This document shows positions 8,856-17,164 of a stretch of 64,000 bases of DNA, in pieces. The notes beneath the pieces are model-generated. The model was not told where the DNA came from, did no database searches, and saw only the letters and a program-made list of their open reading frames with translations. This DNA comes from Echinicola vietnamensis DSM 17526 (GTDB lineage Bacteria; Bacteroidota; Bacteroidia; Cytophagales; Cyclobacteriaceae), in the NCBI RefSeq assembly GCF_000325705.1, contig NC_019904.1, positions 1,310,001-1,374,000 of the forward strand, given 5' to 3'. A program made the position numbers and the translations under genes. Each line of letters starts with the position of its first letter. Positions within the stretch are counted from its first letter, which is position 1.

Positions 8856-9407
8856 TTACAGTCCTCCTCCTGTTTGCTGCTTAAATTCTTCTAATGAAGG
8901 TAACTCCAAATCTTTATCCGAGATGATGGGAGCTCCTACTTTCCAGTCGATATCCAGCTGCCTATCATTCCAGATAATGCCTCCTTCACTCGGTTTGTGA
9001 TAAAAATTGGAACATTTGTATGAAAAGACTGCATCTTCCAATACTGAAAACCCATGGGCAAAACCTTCCGGCACATACAGCATATTGTGCTGTGCACTGT
9101 CCAAAATCACCCCATGGCATTGGCCAAAGGTAGGGGAATCCTTTCTCAGATCAACACAAACATCATAAACTTTCCCCGTAACGACCCGCACGAGCTTGGC
9201 CTGGGCATGAGGTGCATGCTGAAAGTGCAGGCCCCGCACGGTTCCGGCGATGGAAAAAGACTGGTTGTCCTGTACCCATTGTGTGTTAATGCCCCTTTCT
9301 GCCAGCAGGTCTTCACGGTAGGTTTCCAGAAAATAGCCCCTTGCATCATTAAAAACCCTCGGATAGAGTTCGTAAACATCTTGGATCGGTGTACTTCTTA
9401 TTTCCAT
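8856..9407 (-). CDS. rfbC: dTDP-4-dehydrorhamnose 3,5-epimerase
   Basis: A 183-residue cupin enzyme of dTDP-L-rhamnose synthesis that epimerises C3 and C5 of dTDP-4-keto-6-deoxyglucose. VRGLHFQ contains the catalytic His (H61), DLRKDSPTFG is the family signature, YVPEGFAHGF follows, and the active-site Tyr (Y130) sits in FSYKCS. Length is standard. It is first in a three-gene cassette. rfbA, rfbB and rfbD are not in the window. Confidence 0.9.
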   Translation of the reverse strand: MEIRSTPIQDVYELYPRVFNDARGYFLETYREDLLAERGINTQWVQDNQSFSIAGTVRGLHFQHAPHAQAKLVRVVTGKVYDVCVDLRKDSPTFGQCHGVILDSAQHNMLYVPEGFAHGFSVLEDAVFSYKCSNFYHKPSEGGIIWNDRQLDIDWKVGAPIISDKDLELPSLEEFKQQTGGGL

Positions 9408-9641
9408 TTATTTGCTGTCATATTATAAAAACAAGCCATAAATTTCCGTTCTTTCTGCTTAGCAGACTAATTTTCATCAAAATAATTTTGAAATTTGCCG
9501 AATGGAAATGGCTTAATGTGTGTTCATAACTTCCAATAGGCTATGTACGTTGAATAAATATAAACGCTGTCACCGTTAACGGATGACGGTAAATGTAAGA
9601 TTATCGAATCAAAATTCAATTCTTGATCAGAAACGAACTGA

Positions 9642-10907
9642 ATGAGTAAATATACAAGAAAATTAAAAAAACTGATAGATACCGCTCCCGTGGAGGAAAC
9701 GGCTGTATTGGTCGCCTTGATCAAACAAAATCAATCGGAGCAAGAAGTGGAGGAGCATTTGGATGAATTGGCCTTTCTAACCGAAACCTTGGGGGCCAAG
9801 GAAGTCTACCGCTTCACCCAACGATTGGAAAAGCCGGATGTGAGGAGTTTTGTGGGCTCTGGAAAGCTGGAGGAAATCCAAGCTTACGTGAAGCACTTTG
9901 AGGTGGACATGGTAATTTTTGACGACGATCTATCGCCTTCCCAGATGCGAAACCTGGAGAATGAGCTAAAGGTACAGGTGTACGACCGTTCTTTGCTCAT
10001 CCTTGATATTTTCTTGAACAGGGCCCAGACTGCTCAGGCCAAAACGCAGGTGGAGTTGGCCAGATTTCAGTATTTGCTGCCGCGGTTGACACGCATGTGG
10101 ACGCACTTGGAGCGGCAGCGAGGGGGTACGGCTACCAGGGGCGGTGCCGGTGAGAAGGAGATCGAAACGGATAAGCGGATCATCCGAAACCAAATCACCC
10201 TGCTGAAGGAAAAGCTGAGAAAAATCGAGAAGCAAGGAGAAACCCAGCGGAAAGGCCGCAAAGGAATTGTCCGAGTGGCATTGGTCGGCTATACCAACGT
10301 GGGGAAAAGTACGCTGATGAACTTAGTGACCAAATCGGATGTGCTCGCAGAGAACAAGCTCTTTGCTACGGTGGATTCCACGGTGAGGAAGGTGGTATTG
10401 GAAAATATCTCTTTTCTGCTTTCAGATACCGTTGGGTTTATCCGAAAACTGCCCACTCACCTTATCGAGTCCTTTAAGTCCACGTTGATGGAGATTAAGG
10501 AGTCGGACCTTTTGGTGCACGTGGTGGATATTTCACATCCGGGATTTGAAGATCATATTGCTGTGGTAAACCAGACCCTGAACGAACTGGGCGCTGGCGA
10601 CAAGCCTGTCCTGCTGGTATTTAATAAGATCGACTTGGTGCCTAAAATGCCCTCCGAGGAAGCGCTTATGAACATGTCAGAACTAGAAGTGGAGGAAGCA
10701 AACTACCTGGACTTGGATCGGTTAAAAAATGTTTATACAAAGAAAATGGGCATCGAACCGGTATTTATGGCCGCACAGGATGGTACCAATATCGAGACCT
10801 TTAGAAAATCATTGGTCAGCCAGGTCAAAAAACAGCATAAGAAAATCTATCCACATTACCTTGAGTCCGAAACCTACGACCTGTCGCAGTTTGACGACAT
10901 GGAATAG
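9642..10907 (+). CDS. hflX: Ribosome-associated GTPase HflX
   Basis: A 421-residue two-domain GTPase. The N-terminal HflX domain carries FVGSGKLEEI and the stretch around RGGTATRGGAGEKEIETDKR (160-179). The G domain has GYTNVGKST (216-224), SDTVGFI (261-267) and FNKID (327-331). HflX binds and splits stalled 70S ribosomes during stress. The start MSKYTRKLKKLIDTAPVEETA is typical of Bacteroidota homologues. It is divergent from rfbC across a 234-base gap in which a TAATTTTG box (9483-9490) could be a promoter, leaving a long leader. Confidence 0.93.
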   Translation: MSKYTRKLKKLIDTAPVEETAVLVALIKQNQSEQEVEEHLDELAFLTETLGAKEVYRFTQRLEKPDVRSFVGSGKLEEIQAYVKHFEVDMVIFDDDLSPSQMRNLENELKVQVYDRSLLILDIFLNRAQTAQAKTQVELARFQYLLPRLTRMWTHLERQRGGTATRGGAGEKEIETDKRIIRNQITLLKEKLRKIEKQGETQRKGRKGIVRVALVGYTNVGKSTLMNLVTKSDVLAENKLFATVDSTVRKVVLENISFLLSDTVGFIRKLPTHLIESFKSTLMEIKESDLLVHVVDISHPGFEDHIAVVNQTLNELGAGDKPVLLVFNKIDLVPKMPSEEALMNMSELEVEEANYLDLDRLKNVYTKKMGIEPVFMAAQDGTNIETFRKSLVSQVKKQHKKIYPHYLESETYDLSQFDDME

Positions 10908-10956
10908 GTCGGGGAAAGACTATAGCATCAACAGCCTTTGACTGGGCTTTGCCTGC

Positions 10957-10997
10957 TTTTCATACCTGCATGCCAGCCATGGGTGCAGGTGTGAAAG
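10957..10997. terminator. Hairpin between convergent hflX and rRNA methyltransferase genes
   Basis: An inverted repeat pairs TTTCATACCTGCA (10958-10970) with TGCAGGTGTGAAA (10984-10996), with one mismatch and a 13-base loop. No uridine run follows on either strand, so termination efficiency is uncertain. Its place in a 96-base convergent gap supports the role. Confidence 0.45.
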
Positions 10998-11003
10998 ACC
11001 CCT

Positions 11004-12401
11004 CTATTCCATAAGCTTCATTCGGATGCGCCATTCTTTGGGGTAGTAATTGTTGATGCGGTTTCCGATATTCTTGATCCAGCCCAATGGCAGGTGTTGG
11101 TAGGTTAGCAAAACCCACCCATCTTGTGAAATGTCCAGTTCGAGTTCATCTTTCTTCAAGTAGCTGTGTGCAGCTTCTAAACTTGCTTCGTGTTTAGGGA
11201 AATTCTTGGGCAGAATGCTGACGGCAAAATCATGGGTAGGAATAAATTGCCCTTTGTTGAATTTGCCTAGCTCGGTCCCAAAATATTTAACATTCAGCGT
11301 GGTGGCCAGCAGCTCGAAATACTTGGCCCAAAAACCTTTCAAGGCGAAAAAACTCTTTTTCAGCTTGTAAAAATCCACCGTTTCATCCAGCTTTAGCTCC
11401 TCTCTGAGCTGGTGTTTTTCAGCCTTATTCGTTCGCTGGAGCAGGATATGCTTAAAATCTTTCATTTTTTTTGGTTCCTGAACATGAGCATCAGAAGGTC
11501 TTTTGAAGACCGTGATGAACAGCCCTTCTCCGGAAACCATGTGCGGGAAAAACCGGTACCCGTAAAAGGTTCCCCATTCCGTATCTGTTTCCGTTTCTAC
11601 GATCCCCCAATCTGGATTTAGTGGAATCCGTACAGGTTCATAGGCAAACTCTTCCGTAAGGAAGCGGATCATGTCTTCATTTTCCTGTTGGTTAAAGGTG
11701 CAGGTGCTGTAGATCAGGTACCCTTCTGGGCCGGGAAGTGCTCCCGTTTGGTCAAGAATGCGTTGCTGGCGAGCTGCGCAAAGCTTTACATTTTCGGGAG
11801 ACCATTCTTCCCTGGCCTGGACGTCTTTGCGAAACATGCCCTCTCCCGAGCATGGGGCATCCACCAGCACCACATCAAACAGCCCTTCCAATGGCTCAAA
11901 ATGGGAAGGATCATTATTCGTCACCACGGTATTGCCCAGTCCCCACTTGATCATGTTTTCCTTGAGGATACTTGCCCGGGTTTTGATGACTTCATTGGCG
12001 ACCAACATCCCTTCCTCGCCAATATAATCTGCCAGTAGGGAACTCTTGCCACCAGGTGCGGCGCATAGATCCAGGTAAAGCCCTTCTTTGGGAGCCTGGA
12101 GATGATTCAAAATGTGCCCAATAAACATGGAAGAAGCTTCTTGGACGTAATAGGCGCCAGCATGAAAAAGTGGATCAAATGTAAACTTCGGCCGTTGGGG
12201 CAGGAAGAATCCTTGGCTGTTCCATGGTACTGGAGTGGTGTCTGCAGATAATGGACTGGATTTTCGGGGGTTTATCCGGATGGAGGTGTTGGAGGGACTC
12301 AGCAAGGCGGCTTTAAAAAGTGAATATTCATCAGCTTCCAATATGGAAGCCATCTGCTGCTCGAAAGCTTTGGGAAGTTTGGGAGAGTCTTGAGAAGTCA
12401 T
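11004..12401 (-). CDS. RsmF-like rRNA (cytosine-C5)-methyltransferase
   Basis: A 465-residue NOL1/NOP2/Sun-family SAM methyltransferase. The SAM loop LCAAPGGKS lies near 112-120, the DAPCSGEGMF catalytic motif near 181-190, and TCTFNQQEN near 233-241; the two Cys residues are the release and nucleophilic cysteines. The C-terminal RsmF-type RNA-binding region (about 290-465) is present. It should make m5C in 16S rRNA. An in-frame TTG lies 24 bases upstream, but it falls inside a TATATTTG -7 box, so the ATG at 12401 is chosen. It is convergent with hflX. Confidence 0.88.
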   Translation of the reverse strand: MTSQDSPKLPKAFEQQMASILEADEYSLFKAALLSPSNTSIRINPRKSSPLSADTTPVPWNSQGFFLPQRPKFTFDPLFHAGAYYVQEASSMFIGHILNHLQAPKEGLYLDLCAAPGGKSSLLADYIGEEGMLVANEVIKTRASILKENMIKWGLGNTVVTNNDPSHFEPLEGLFDVVLVDAPCSGEGMFRKDVQAREEWSPENVKLCAARQQRILDQTGALPGPEGYLIYSTCTFNQQENEDMIRFLTEEFAYEPVRIPLNPDWGIVETETDTEWGTFYGYRFFPHMVSGEGLFITVFKRPSDAHVQEPKKMKDFKHILLQRTNKAEKHQLREELKLDETVDFYKLKKSFFALKGFWAKYFELLATTLNVKYFGTELGKFNKGQFIPTHDFAVSILPKNFPKHEASLEAAHSYLKKDELELDISQDGWVLLTYQHLPLGWIKNIGNRINNYYPKEWRIRMKLME

Positions 12402-12422
12402 CACTAGCTGTCTTTTAACATG

Positions 12423-12430
12423 CAAATATA
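12423..12430 (-). promoter_or_regulatory. -7 promoter box TATATTTG for the RsmF-like gene
   Basis: An exact match to the Bacteroidota TAnnTTTG element on the minus strand, 22 bases upstream of the chosen ATG. No clear -33 TTG is seen. It rules out the upstream TTG as start, because that codon lies within the box. Confidence 0.5.
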
Positions 12431-12503
12431 AAGAAATTGATTTTTCATAACACCCTAACTTAAGTGATGAGGCATTTGATTTGAACCAGTTTCCCTGGCC
12501 CGC

Positions 12504-12532
12504 TTGACACCTCAGGAAATAGCTGTAATTTG
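12504..12532 (+). promoter_or_regulatory. Putative promoter of mtgA
   Basis: TTGACA (12504-12509) is followed after about 16 bases by GTAATTTG (12525-12532), a partial match to TAnnTTTG. Expected transcription start is near 12538, leaving a leader of about 19 bases before the ATG at 12557. Sequence match only. Confidence 0.45.
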
Positions 12533-12556
12533 TGCGTAAATTCTCAGCATGTTTCT

Positions 12557-13243
12557 ATGAAAAAAATCTGGCGGTTTATCGTAAAAATAATCCTTTGGTT
12601 CTTCATCTTGTCCATCGGGATGACGCTGGTGTACAAATACGTGCCCGTCTACCTCACTCCGCTAATGGTCATCAGGATGGTAGAGCAAGCCACAGATGAG
12701 CAACGAAAGGTGAGGCTGAAAAAGGACTGGGTTTCCATGGACGAGATATCCAAGCATTTGGCCCAGGCGGTGGTAGCATCTGAGGATCAAAAGTTTTTGG
12801 ACCACTTTGGGTTTGATATGGAGGCTATTGATAAAGCGCTGGAGGAAAACAAATCCGGTAAACGCATCCGTGGCGGAAGTACCATTTCTAATCAAACGGC
12901 CAAGAATGTTTTTTTATGGCCGGGCAGAAATTATGTCCGGAAGGGGTTGGAAGCTTACTTTACTTTATTGATTGAATTGCTCTGGTCTAAGGAGCGGATC
13001 ATGGAAGTTTACCTGAATGTCATCGAAATGGGTGATGGAATTTATGGTGCTGAAGCGGCATCGCAGGAATTCTACCATAAGCCAGCGGCAAAGCTCAGCC
13101 GTCAAGAAGCTGCGATGATTGCCGCTGTACTTCCCAATCCATTGCGCTGGTCTCCCGCCAAACCCACGGCCTATAACTTCAAGCGTCAAGCTTGGATCCT
13201 AAGAAACATGAACAATCTCCATCCTGTAGGCTTTGGAAAATAG
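12557..13243 (+). CDS. mtgA: Monofunctional biosynthetic peptidoglycan transglycosylase
   Basis: A 228-residue GT51 enzyme that polymerises lipid II into glycan strands at the outer face of the inner membrane. One N-terminal membrane anchor (about residues 5-30) is followed by the GT51 motifs: VVASEDQKFLDHFGFD with the catalytic Glu, RGGSTISNQTAKN, KERIMEVYLNVIEMG and the downstream EAAMIAAVLPNP. There is no transpeptidase domain and the length is typical. The ATG was preferred to an in-frame TTG 27 bases upstream, which overlaps the promoter. It is convergent with recF. Confidence 0.93.
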   Translation: MKKIWRFIVKIILWFFILSIGMTLVYKYVPVYLTPLMVIRMVEQATDEQRKVRLKKDWVSMDEISKHLAQAVVASEDQKFLDHFGFDMEAIDKALEENKSGKRIRGGSTISNQTAKNVFLWPGRNYVRKGLEAYFTLLIELLWSKERIMEVYLNVIEMGDGIYGAEAASQEFYHKPAAKLSRQEAAMIAAVLPNPLRWSPAKPTAYNFKRQAWILRNMNNLHPVGFGK

Positions 13244-13285
13244 GGGATTTGTTTTAGCAGAAATTTGTGGAGATAATACATGACT

Positions 13286-13342
13286 AAAGCATTTTTACAT
13301 TGTCCGTTCCTAGGGACCGGTACGTTAGGGGTGATGCTTTTT
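13286..13342 (+). terminator. Possible terminator after mtgA
   Basis: AAAGCAT (13286-13292) pairs with ATGCTTT (13334-13340), which is followed by more T residues. The loop contains a second small hairpin around TCCTAGGGA. The stem is only seven pairs with a long loop, so confidence is low. Confidence 0.35.
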
Positions 13343-13343
13343 A

Positions 13344-13363
13344 GAGCAGGTAGTCACCTGCTC
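13344..13363. repeat. Perfect hairpin unit GAGCAGGT-AGTC-ACCTGCTC
   Basis: Eight perfectly paired bases around a four-base loop. A sister unit with the same GCAGGT/ACCTGC core and a TGTC loop lies at 41457-41478, which suggests a short dispersed palindrome family. The surrounding bases up to recF hold no gene. Confidence 0.5.
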
Positions 13364-13488
13364 AAGTGCCATGAGCACGGCATGATTGAAAACCTGTGGA
13401 TTTAGCCACAAGATGCTTGAGCCCCCTCAGCAATAGGGCTTGATCCTTTGTTTTCAGAACAAGAAGAGTGGCTTGAGGGATATTTCAT

Positions 13489-14595
13489 TTATTCTTGTCT
13501 GCTGACCTTTCCTCCTTCGATGTGAAAATAAGCAATATCCGCTTCGATGTCCTGCATGATTTTACGAGTCCGCTCCGGGCGGGCATCGGTAATGAACAGC
13601 TGGCCAAATTCATGATGGGCCACCAATTCCATCATTTTACCGATGCGGAAATCGTCCAGCTTATCAAAGATATCATCCAGCAGCAGGAGGGGCTTTGTTC
13701 CCGTTTCTTCCTTAAAAACCTGGAATTGGGCCAGCTTTAGCGCAATCAGAAAGGACTTTTGCTGGCCTTGGGAACCGAATTTTTTGAGTGGATGACCGTC
13801 TATCTCAAAAATAAAATCATCCTTGTGCACTCCCGCATTGGTGCGCTTCAAGATCAGGTCCCGTTGGAGGCAGCCATAAAAATACGCTTCAAAATCAGGT
13901 TTTTCACACTGGCTCTCATAGCGAATCTCTACGGCTTCCCTTTCACCCGATATTTCTGCATAATGGTGGAGTAAGTAAGGTTTAAACCGGTCTATAAATG
14001 CTTTTCGATGTTCATAGAGCCATTTGGAGAGTTGGATCAACTCCACATCATAGGGCTCCAAGAGGTTTTTGTCCATCCTGTCCTGCTCTACAAACTGCTT
14101 GATTAGGGCATTTCGCTGCTTCAAAAAATGCTGATACCTGACCAGCTTGCCAAGGTAGTTTTTGTCCAGCTGGGAAAGCAAGCTGTCAAAAAATTTCCGC
14201 CTTTCTTCACTGCCCTCTTTGATGAGCGAAGTATCATCCGGAGCGATCAGCACGACGGGCAAAAGGCCGATATGCTCGCTCATTTTTTCATAGGCTTTGC
14301 CATTATTGAACACCTGCTTCTTTTTTCGGGCTTCGAGGATGCATTGGATTTCCACTGATTTTCCCGCTTTGTCAAATTCCCCCTTCATGGAAAAGAATCC
14401 TTGATCATGCCGGACATTCTGGATATCCACGGGGTTAAAAGCACTTTTGGTCAGGGAAAGATAGTGGATGGCATCCAGCATGTTGGTCTTTCCACTGCCG
14501 TTAATGCCCAAGAAACAGTTGATTTCAGGGCTAAAAGCTACCAGGGCCTTTTCATAGTTTTTGAATTGGATTAACTGGAGGCTTTTTAAGTGCAT
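13489..14595 (-). CDS. recF: DNA replication and repair protein RecF
   Basis: A 368-residue SMC-like ABC ATPase that helps load RecA at gaps. The N-terminal MHLKSLQLIQFKNY is typical. Walker A is GINGSGKTN (30-38), the ABC signature lies in KFGSQGQQKSFLIALKLAQ, and Walker B with the D-loop reads LLLLDDIFDKLDD. LVAHHEFGQLFITDA supplies the switch region. Length is standard. A TACATTTG -7 box lies 31 bases upstream of the ATG. In many bacteria recF sits beside dnaA; here it does not. Confidence 0.94.
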   Translation of the reverse strand: MHLKSLQLIQFKNYEKALVAFSPEINCFLGINGSGKTNMLDAIHYLSLTKSAFNPVDIQNVRHDQGFFSMKGEFDKAGKSVEIQCILEARKKKQVFNNGKAYEKMSEHIGLLPVVLIAPDDTSLIKEGSEERRKFFDSLLSQLDKNYLGKLVRYQHFLKQRNALIKQFVEQDRMDKNLLEPYDVELIQLSKWLYEHRKAFIDRFKPYLLHHYAEISGEREAVEIRYESQCEKPDFEAYFYGCLQRDLILKRTNAGVHKDDFIFEIDGHPLKKFGSQGQQKSFLIALKLAQFQVFKEETGTKPLLLLDDIFDKLDDFRIGKMMELVAHHEFGQLFITDARPERTRKIMQDIEADIAYFHIEGGKVSRQE

Positions 14596-14625
14596 AGCAG
14601 GGCTTTATCTTTTACGTTATTTTTA

Positions 14626-14633
14626 CAAATGTA
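14626..14633 (-). promoter_or_regulatory. -7 promoter box TACATTTG for recF
   Basis: An exact TAnnTTTG match on the minus strand just upstream of recF, giving a short leader. The rest of the 318-base gap between recF and the DUF4783 gene shows only a loose inverted repeat (GCCTGCT 14641-14647, AGCAGGC 14677-14683) and AT-rich sequence. Confidence 0.45.
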
Positions 14634-14913
14634 ATGAGAAGCCTGCTTTATGAAAGTATTTAGGCTTTTCCTATTTAGCAGGCCTGTCCTATTAGTGTTT
14701 TAATGGATTGAAAACCAGTTCGGTATGCCGATGGTGGAGAACGTGATGATACGATTGAAAAGAAAATGTATCAGCGAAGGGCAAATATTGCTTCTCTGAT
14801 TTATAGGTTTATTCTTTTAGTTTTAAGCAAAAATTACCTTTTTTTGTTTACTTTAAACTTGTTCACCGACAATCACACACTTTGGCTTAGAATTTGAGTC
14901 CTTCACAGATGTA

Positions 14914-15318
14914 ATGAAACATTTATTATCAAAAACCTTCTGTCTACTTGTAGTTGGGATGATCCTTATGGGGTCATCGGTATGGGCGCAGCATGACGAT
15001 TCCAAGGAAATTGCGATATCTATAAAAGCAGGTTCCAGTAAGGACTTGGCGGCATTTTTTGATAGGAATGTAGAATTAAGCATAAACGGAAACGAGGGAG
15101 ATTATTCCAAGAATCAGGCGGAACTGGTCATGCGTGATTTCTTCAAGAAATTTGCTCCCAGTGATTTTGAAATTGTGCACCGCGGTACATCTGGGAATCA
15201 AATAGAATATTTTATTGGCACCTATGACAGTGCTGGTACAAAATTCCGGATCTTGATCAAATGTAAAAAGGATAGCGGCGGCTGTTCGATTTATGCATTG
15301 GACATTACCAAGGAATAA
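14914..15318 (+). CDS. DUF4783 family secreted protein
   Basis: A 134-residue protein with a clear signal peptide (hydrophobic stretch to about residue 25, cleavage near VWAQ). The mature part is a small alpha+beta, NTF2-like domain with QAELVMRDFFKKF, IEYFIGTYDSAGTKFRI and a terminal GGCSIYALDITKE. This matches the DUF4783 lipoprotein/secreted family of Bacteroidota, which often lies just before nadC as it does here (89-base gap). Function is unknown; periplasmic location is expected. Confidence 0.8.
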   Translation: MKHLLSKTFCLLVVGMILMGSSVWAQHDDSKEIAISIKAGSSKDLAAFFDRNVELSINGNEGDYSKNQAELVMRDFFKKFAPSDFEIVHRGTSGNQIEYFIGTYDSAGTKFRILIKCKKDSGGCSIYALDITKE

Positions 15319-15407
15319 CTTTTTTCTTAGCGCACGATTCAGCAAAATACTTGGGAAGTTGTTCCCGATAAAGGTCTCCCTTTCTCGATTTTTCTTATTT
15401 TTACGGA

Positions 15408-16265
15408 GTGAAAGAAAACTACTTAACACGAGAAAATCTGGAGGCATTTATCCAGGCTGCCTTTAAAGAGGATGTGGGCGAAGGAGATCATTCTACCCTC
15501 GCTGCTATTCCAAAAGACAAGGAAGGCAGTGCACAATTATTCATCAAGGAAGATGGAATCATCGCCGGGCTTGAGTTGGCTGAGTTGATTTTTCATTCTT
15601 ATGACAAGGAACTGGAAGTTCAGCTGCTCATGGAAGATGGACAGGAGGTAAGCAAGGGAGCCATTGGTCTCAAGGTAAAGGGGAAGGCAGCTTCTATCTT
15701 GACCACTGAGCGGTTGGTGCTTAATTGCATGCAGCGGATGAGTGGTATTGCTACCAAAACACATAACCTTACCAAGCTCATTTCCCATACCCATGCGAAA
15801 CTTTTGGATACGCGAAAGACGACCCCAAACTTCCGGATGTTGGAAAAGTGGGCTGTAGCCATTGGAGGGGGAGAAAACCACCGATTTGCCCTCTATGACA
15901 TGGTAATGCTCAAGGATAATCATATTGATTTTGCCGGGGGGATTGAAGCAGCTATTTTGGCCACGAAAGCTTACCTGAAAGAAAACTTGCTCGATCTCAA
16001 GATCGAAGTGGAAACAAGAAACCTCGAAGAGGTGAAAGAAGTGTTACGCGTGGGAGGGGTGGATGTCATTATGTTGGACAATATGAGTTACGACATGATG
16101 AAGGAAGCTGTCGCCTTCATTGATGGTAAAATGCTTACAGAAGCATCAGGGGGAATCACGGAAGAAACCCTAAAAGATGTCGCAGAATGTGGTGTGGACT
16201 ATATTTCTGTAGGTGCCTTGACCCATCATGTCAAAAGCATGGACATCAGCCTTAAGGCGGATTGA
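15408..16265 (+). CDS. nadC: Nicotinate-nucleotide pyrophosphorylase (carboxylating)
   Basis: Converts quinolinate and PRPP to nicotinate mononucleotide, CO2 and PPi in de novo NAD synthesis. The 285-residue protein has EDVGEGDHST near the start, TERLVLNCMQRMSGIAT, the PRPP/quinolinate-binding HAKLLDTRKTTPNFR, and the C-terminal barrel motifs KIEVETRNLEE, VDVIMLDNM and TEASGGI. Start is GTG preceded by a purine-rich ACGGA. nadA and nadB are not in the window. The next gene begins 25 bases later on the same strand. Confidence 0.95.
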   Translation: MKENYLTRENLEAFIQAAFKEDVGEGDHSTLAAIPKDKEGSAQLFIKEDGIIAGLELAELIFHSYDKELEVQLLMEDGQEVSKGAIGLKVKGKAASILTTERLVLNCMQRMSGIATKTHNLTKLISHTHAKLLDTRKTTPNFRMLEKWAVAIGGGENHRFALYDMVMLKDNHIDFAGGIEAAILATKAYLKENLLDLKIEVETRNLEEVKEVLRVGGVDVIMLDNMSYDMMKEAVAFIDGKMLTEASGGITEETLKDVAECGVDYISVGALTHHVKSMDISLKAD

Positions 16266-16290
16266 TATTTTTCTGGAAACTACGAACACC

Positions 16291-17061
16291 ATGAAAGTCG
16301 AAAAGCAATTTATTCAGTGTCTGGTCGTGCACAAGCCTGATGAGGGCTATCGACTCAGCCACCAAATTCACCAAGCATGCGAGGAAGCGAAGACAGTGGC
16401 AGTGTTCCCTTCTTGGGATGACGCGATCCAATACCTGCGGGGTGGCGGTAAGGCCGATGTGATTTTGGGAAGCTATGAGCTGACGGATCTACACCCCTCT
16501 GTTTTCGATAAGATGGACAAGTTTATCCCTGTGGTATTTACTTCTGCCAAACCCTTTGTGACAGAAAAGGCCTTTGCGCTCAATTGTCTTGACTTTATCA
16601 ATGAAAATTGTTCTGATGAACGCCTGACCAAGACGTTCGATAAATTCAAATTACTATACCCCAAAGCCAAGGCCAAGACGGATCAGGAAAAGGCAGTGCC
16701 TGCCGATACTTCTTTTCCTCAAAAAACACGGTTTTTAGTAAAATCAGGGGAACAGCTTTTCCAAAAAAACCAAGAGGATGTGGCCTTTTTCTTGGCAGAA
16801 GGAGGCCAAACCTATCTCGTGGAAATGGTGAGCGGGGAGCACTTTTTAGTGAGTGATAAATTAATGGACCTGGAAGAACAGCTGGATTCCACGCAATTTT
16901 TCAGGATCAACCGCAGCATCATCCTGAATGTTAAGGCCATTGGAGCCATTAAAAAGCACGTTAATAGCAGGCTTAAGATCACACCAAAAGTCAATTATGA
17001 GGACGATATTATCGTCAGCCGAGAAAAGGTAAGTAAGTTCAAGAAATGGGTGAGCCAGTGA
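16291..17061 (+). CDS. LytTR-family regulator with degenerate receiver domain
   Basis: A 256-residue two-domain protein. Residues 1-125 follow the receiver fold, but the phospho-acceptor position after strand 3 reads DVILGSYEL, with no Asp where VFLD is normal, and the conserved Lys after strand 5 is replaced (NCLDFINEN instead of LDYLLKP). The C-terminal LytTR DNA-binding domain (about 150-256) is intact, with FLAEGGQTYL, FFRINRSIILN and IIVSREKV. It is therefore probably a phosphorylation-independent regulator. The ATG at 16291 replaces a longer frame overlapping nadC. No cognate LytS-type kinase is adjacent; it may be co-transcribed with nadC. Confidence 0.82.
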   Translation: MKVEKQFIQCLVVHKPDEGYRLSHQIHQACEEAKTVAVFPSWDDAIQYLRGGGKADVILGSYELTDLHPSVFDKMDKFIPVVFTSAKPFVTEKAFALNCLDFINENCSDERLTKTFDKFKLLYPKAKAKTDQEKAVPADTSFPQKTRFLVKSGEQLFQKNQEDVAFFLAEGGQTYLVEMVSGEHFLVSDKLMDLEEQLDSTQFFRINRSIILNVKAIGAIKKHVNSRLKITPKVNYEDDIIVSREKVSKFKKWVSQ

Positions 17062-17110
17062 TGGAAACCTTTTTTGTTGCTGACACGACAAGGCACATTC
17101 TCCCAAGTAT

Positions 17111-17148
17111 AAAAAAGAACCCACCTTCATCGCTGAAAAATGGGTTCT
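17111..17148 (-). terminator. Terminator of the GH29 gene
   Basis: Read on the minus strand, AGAACCCA (rc of 17141-17148) pairs with TGGGTTCT (rc of 17116-17123) and is followed by six U residues. It sits in the convergent gap between the LytTR gene and the fucosidase gene. Confidence 0.7.
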
Positions 17149-17164
17149 GATAATCAACCAGTTA

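Noticed and set aside
12402..12425. Upstream TTG start for the RsmF-like gene
   Set aside because: The TTG overlaps a perfect TATATTTG promoter box, and the ATG at 12401 gives a normal family N-terminus.
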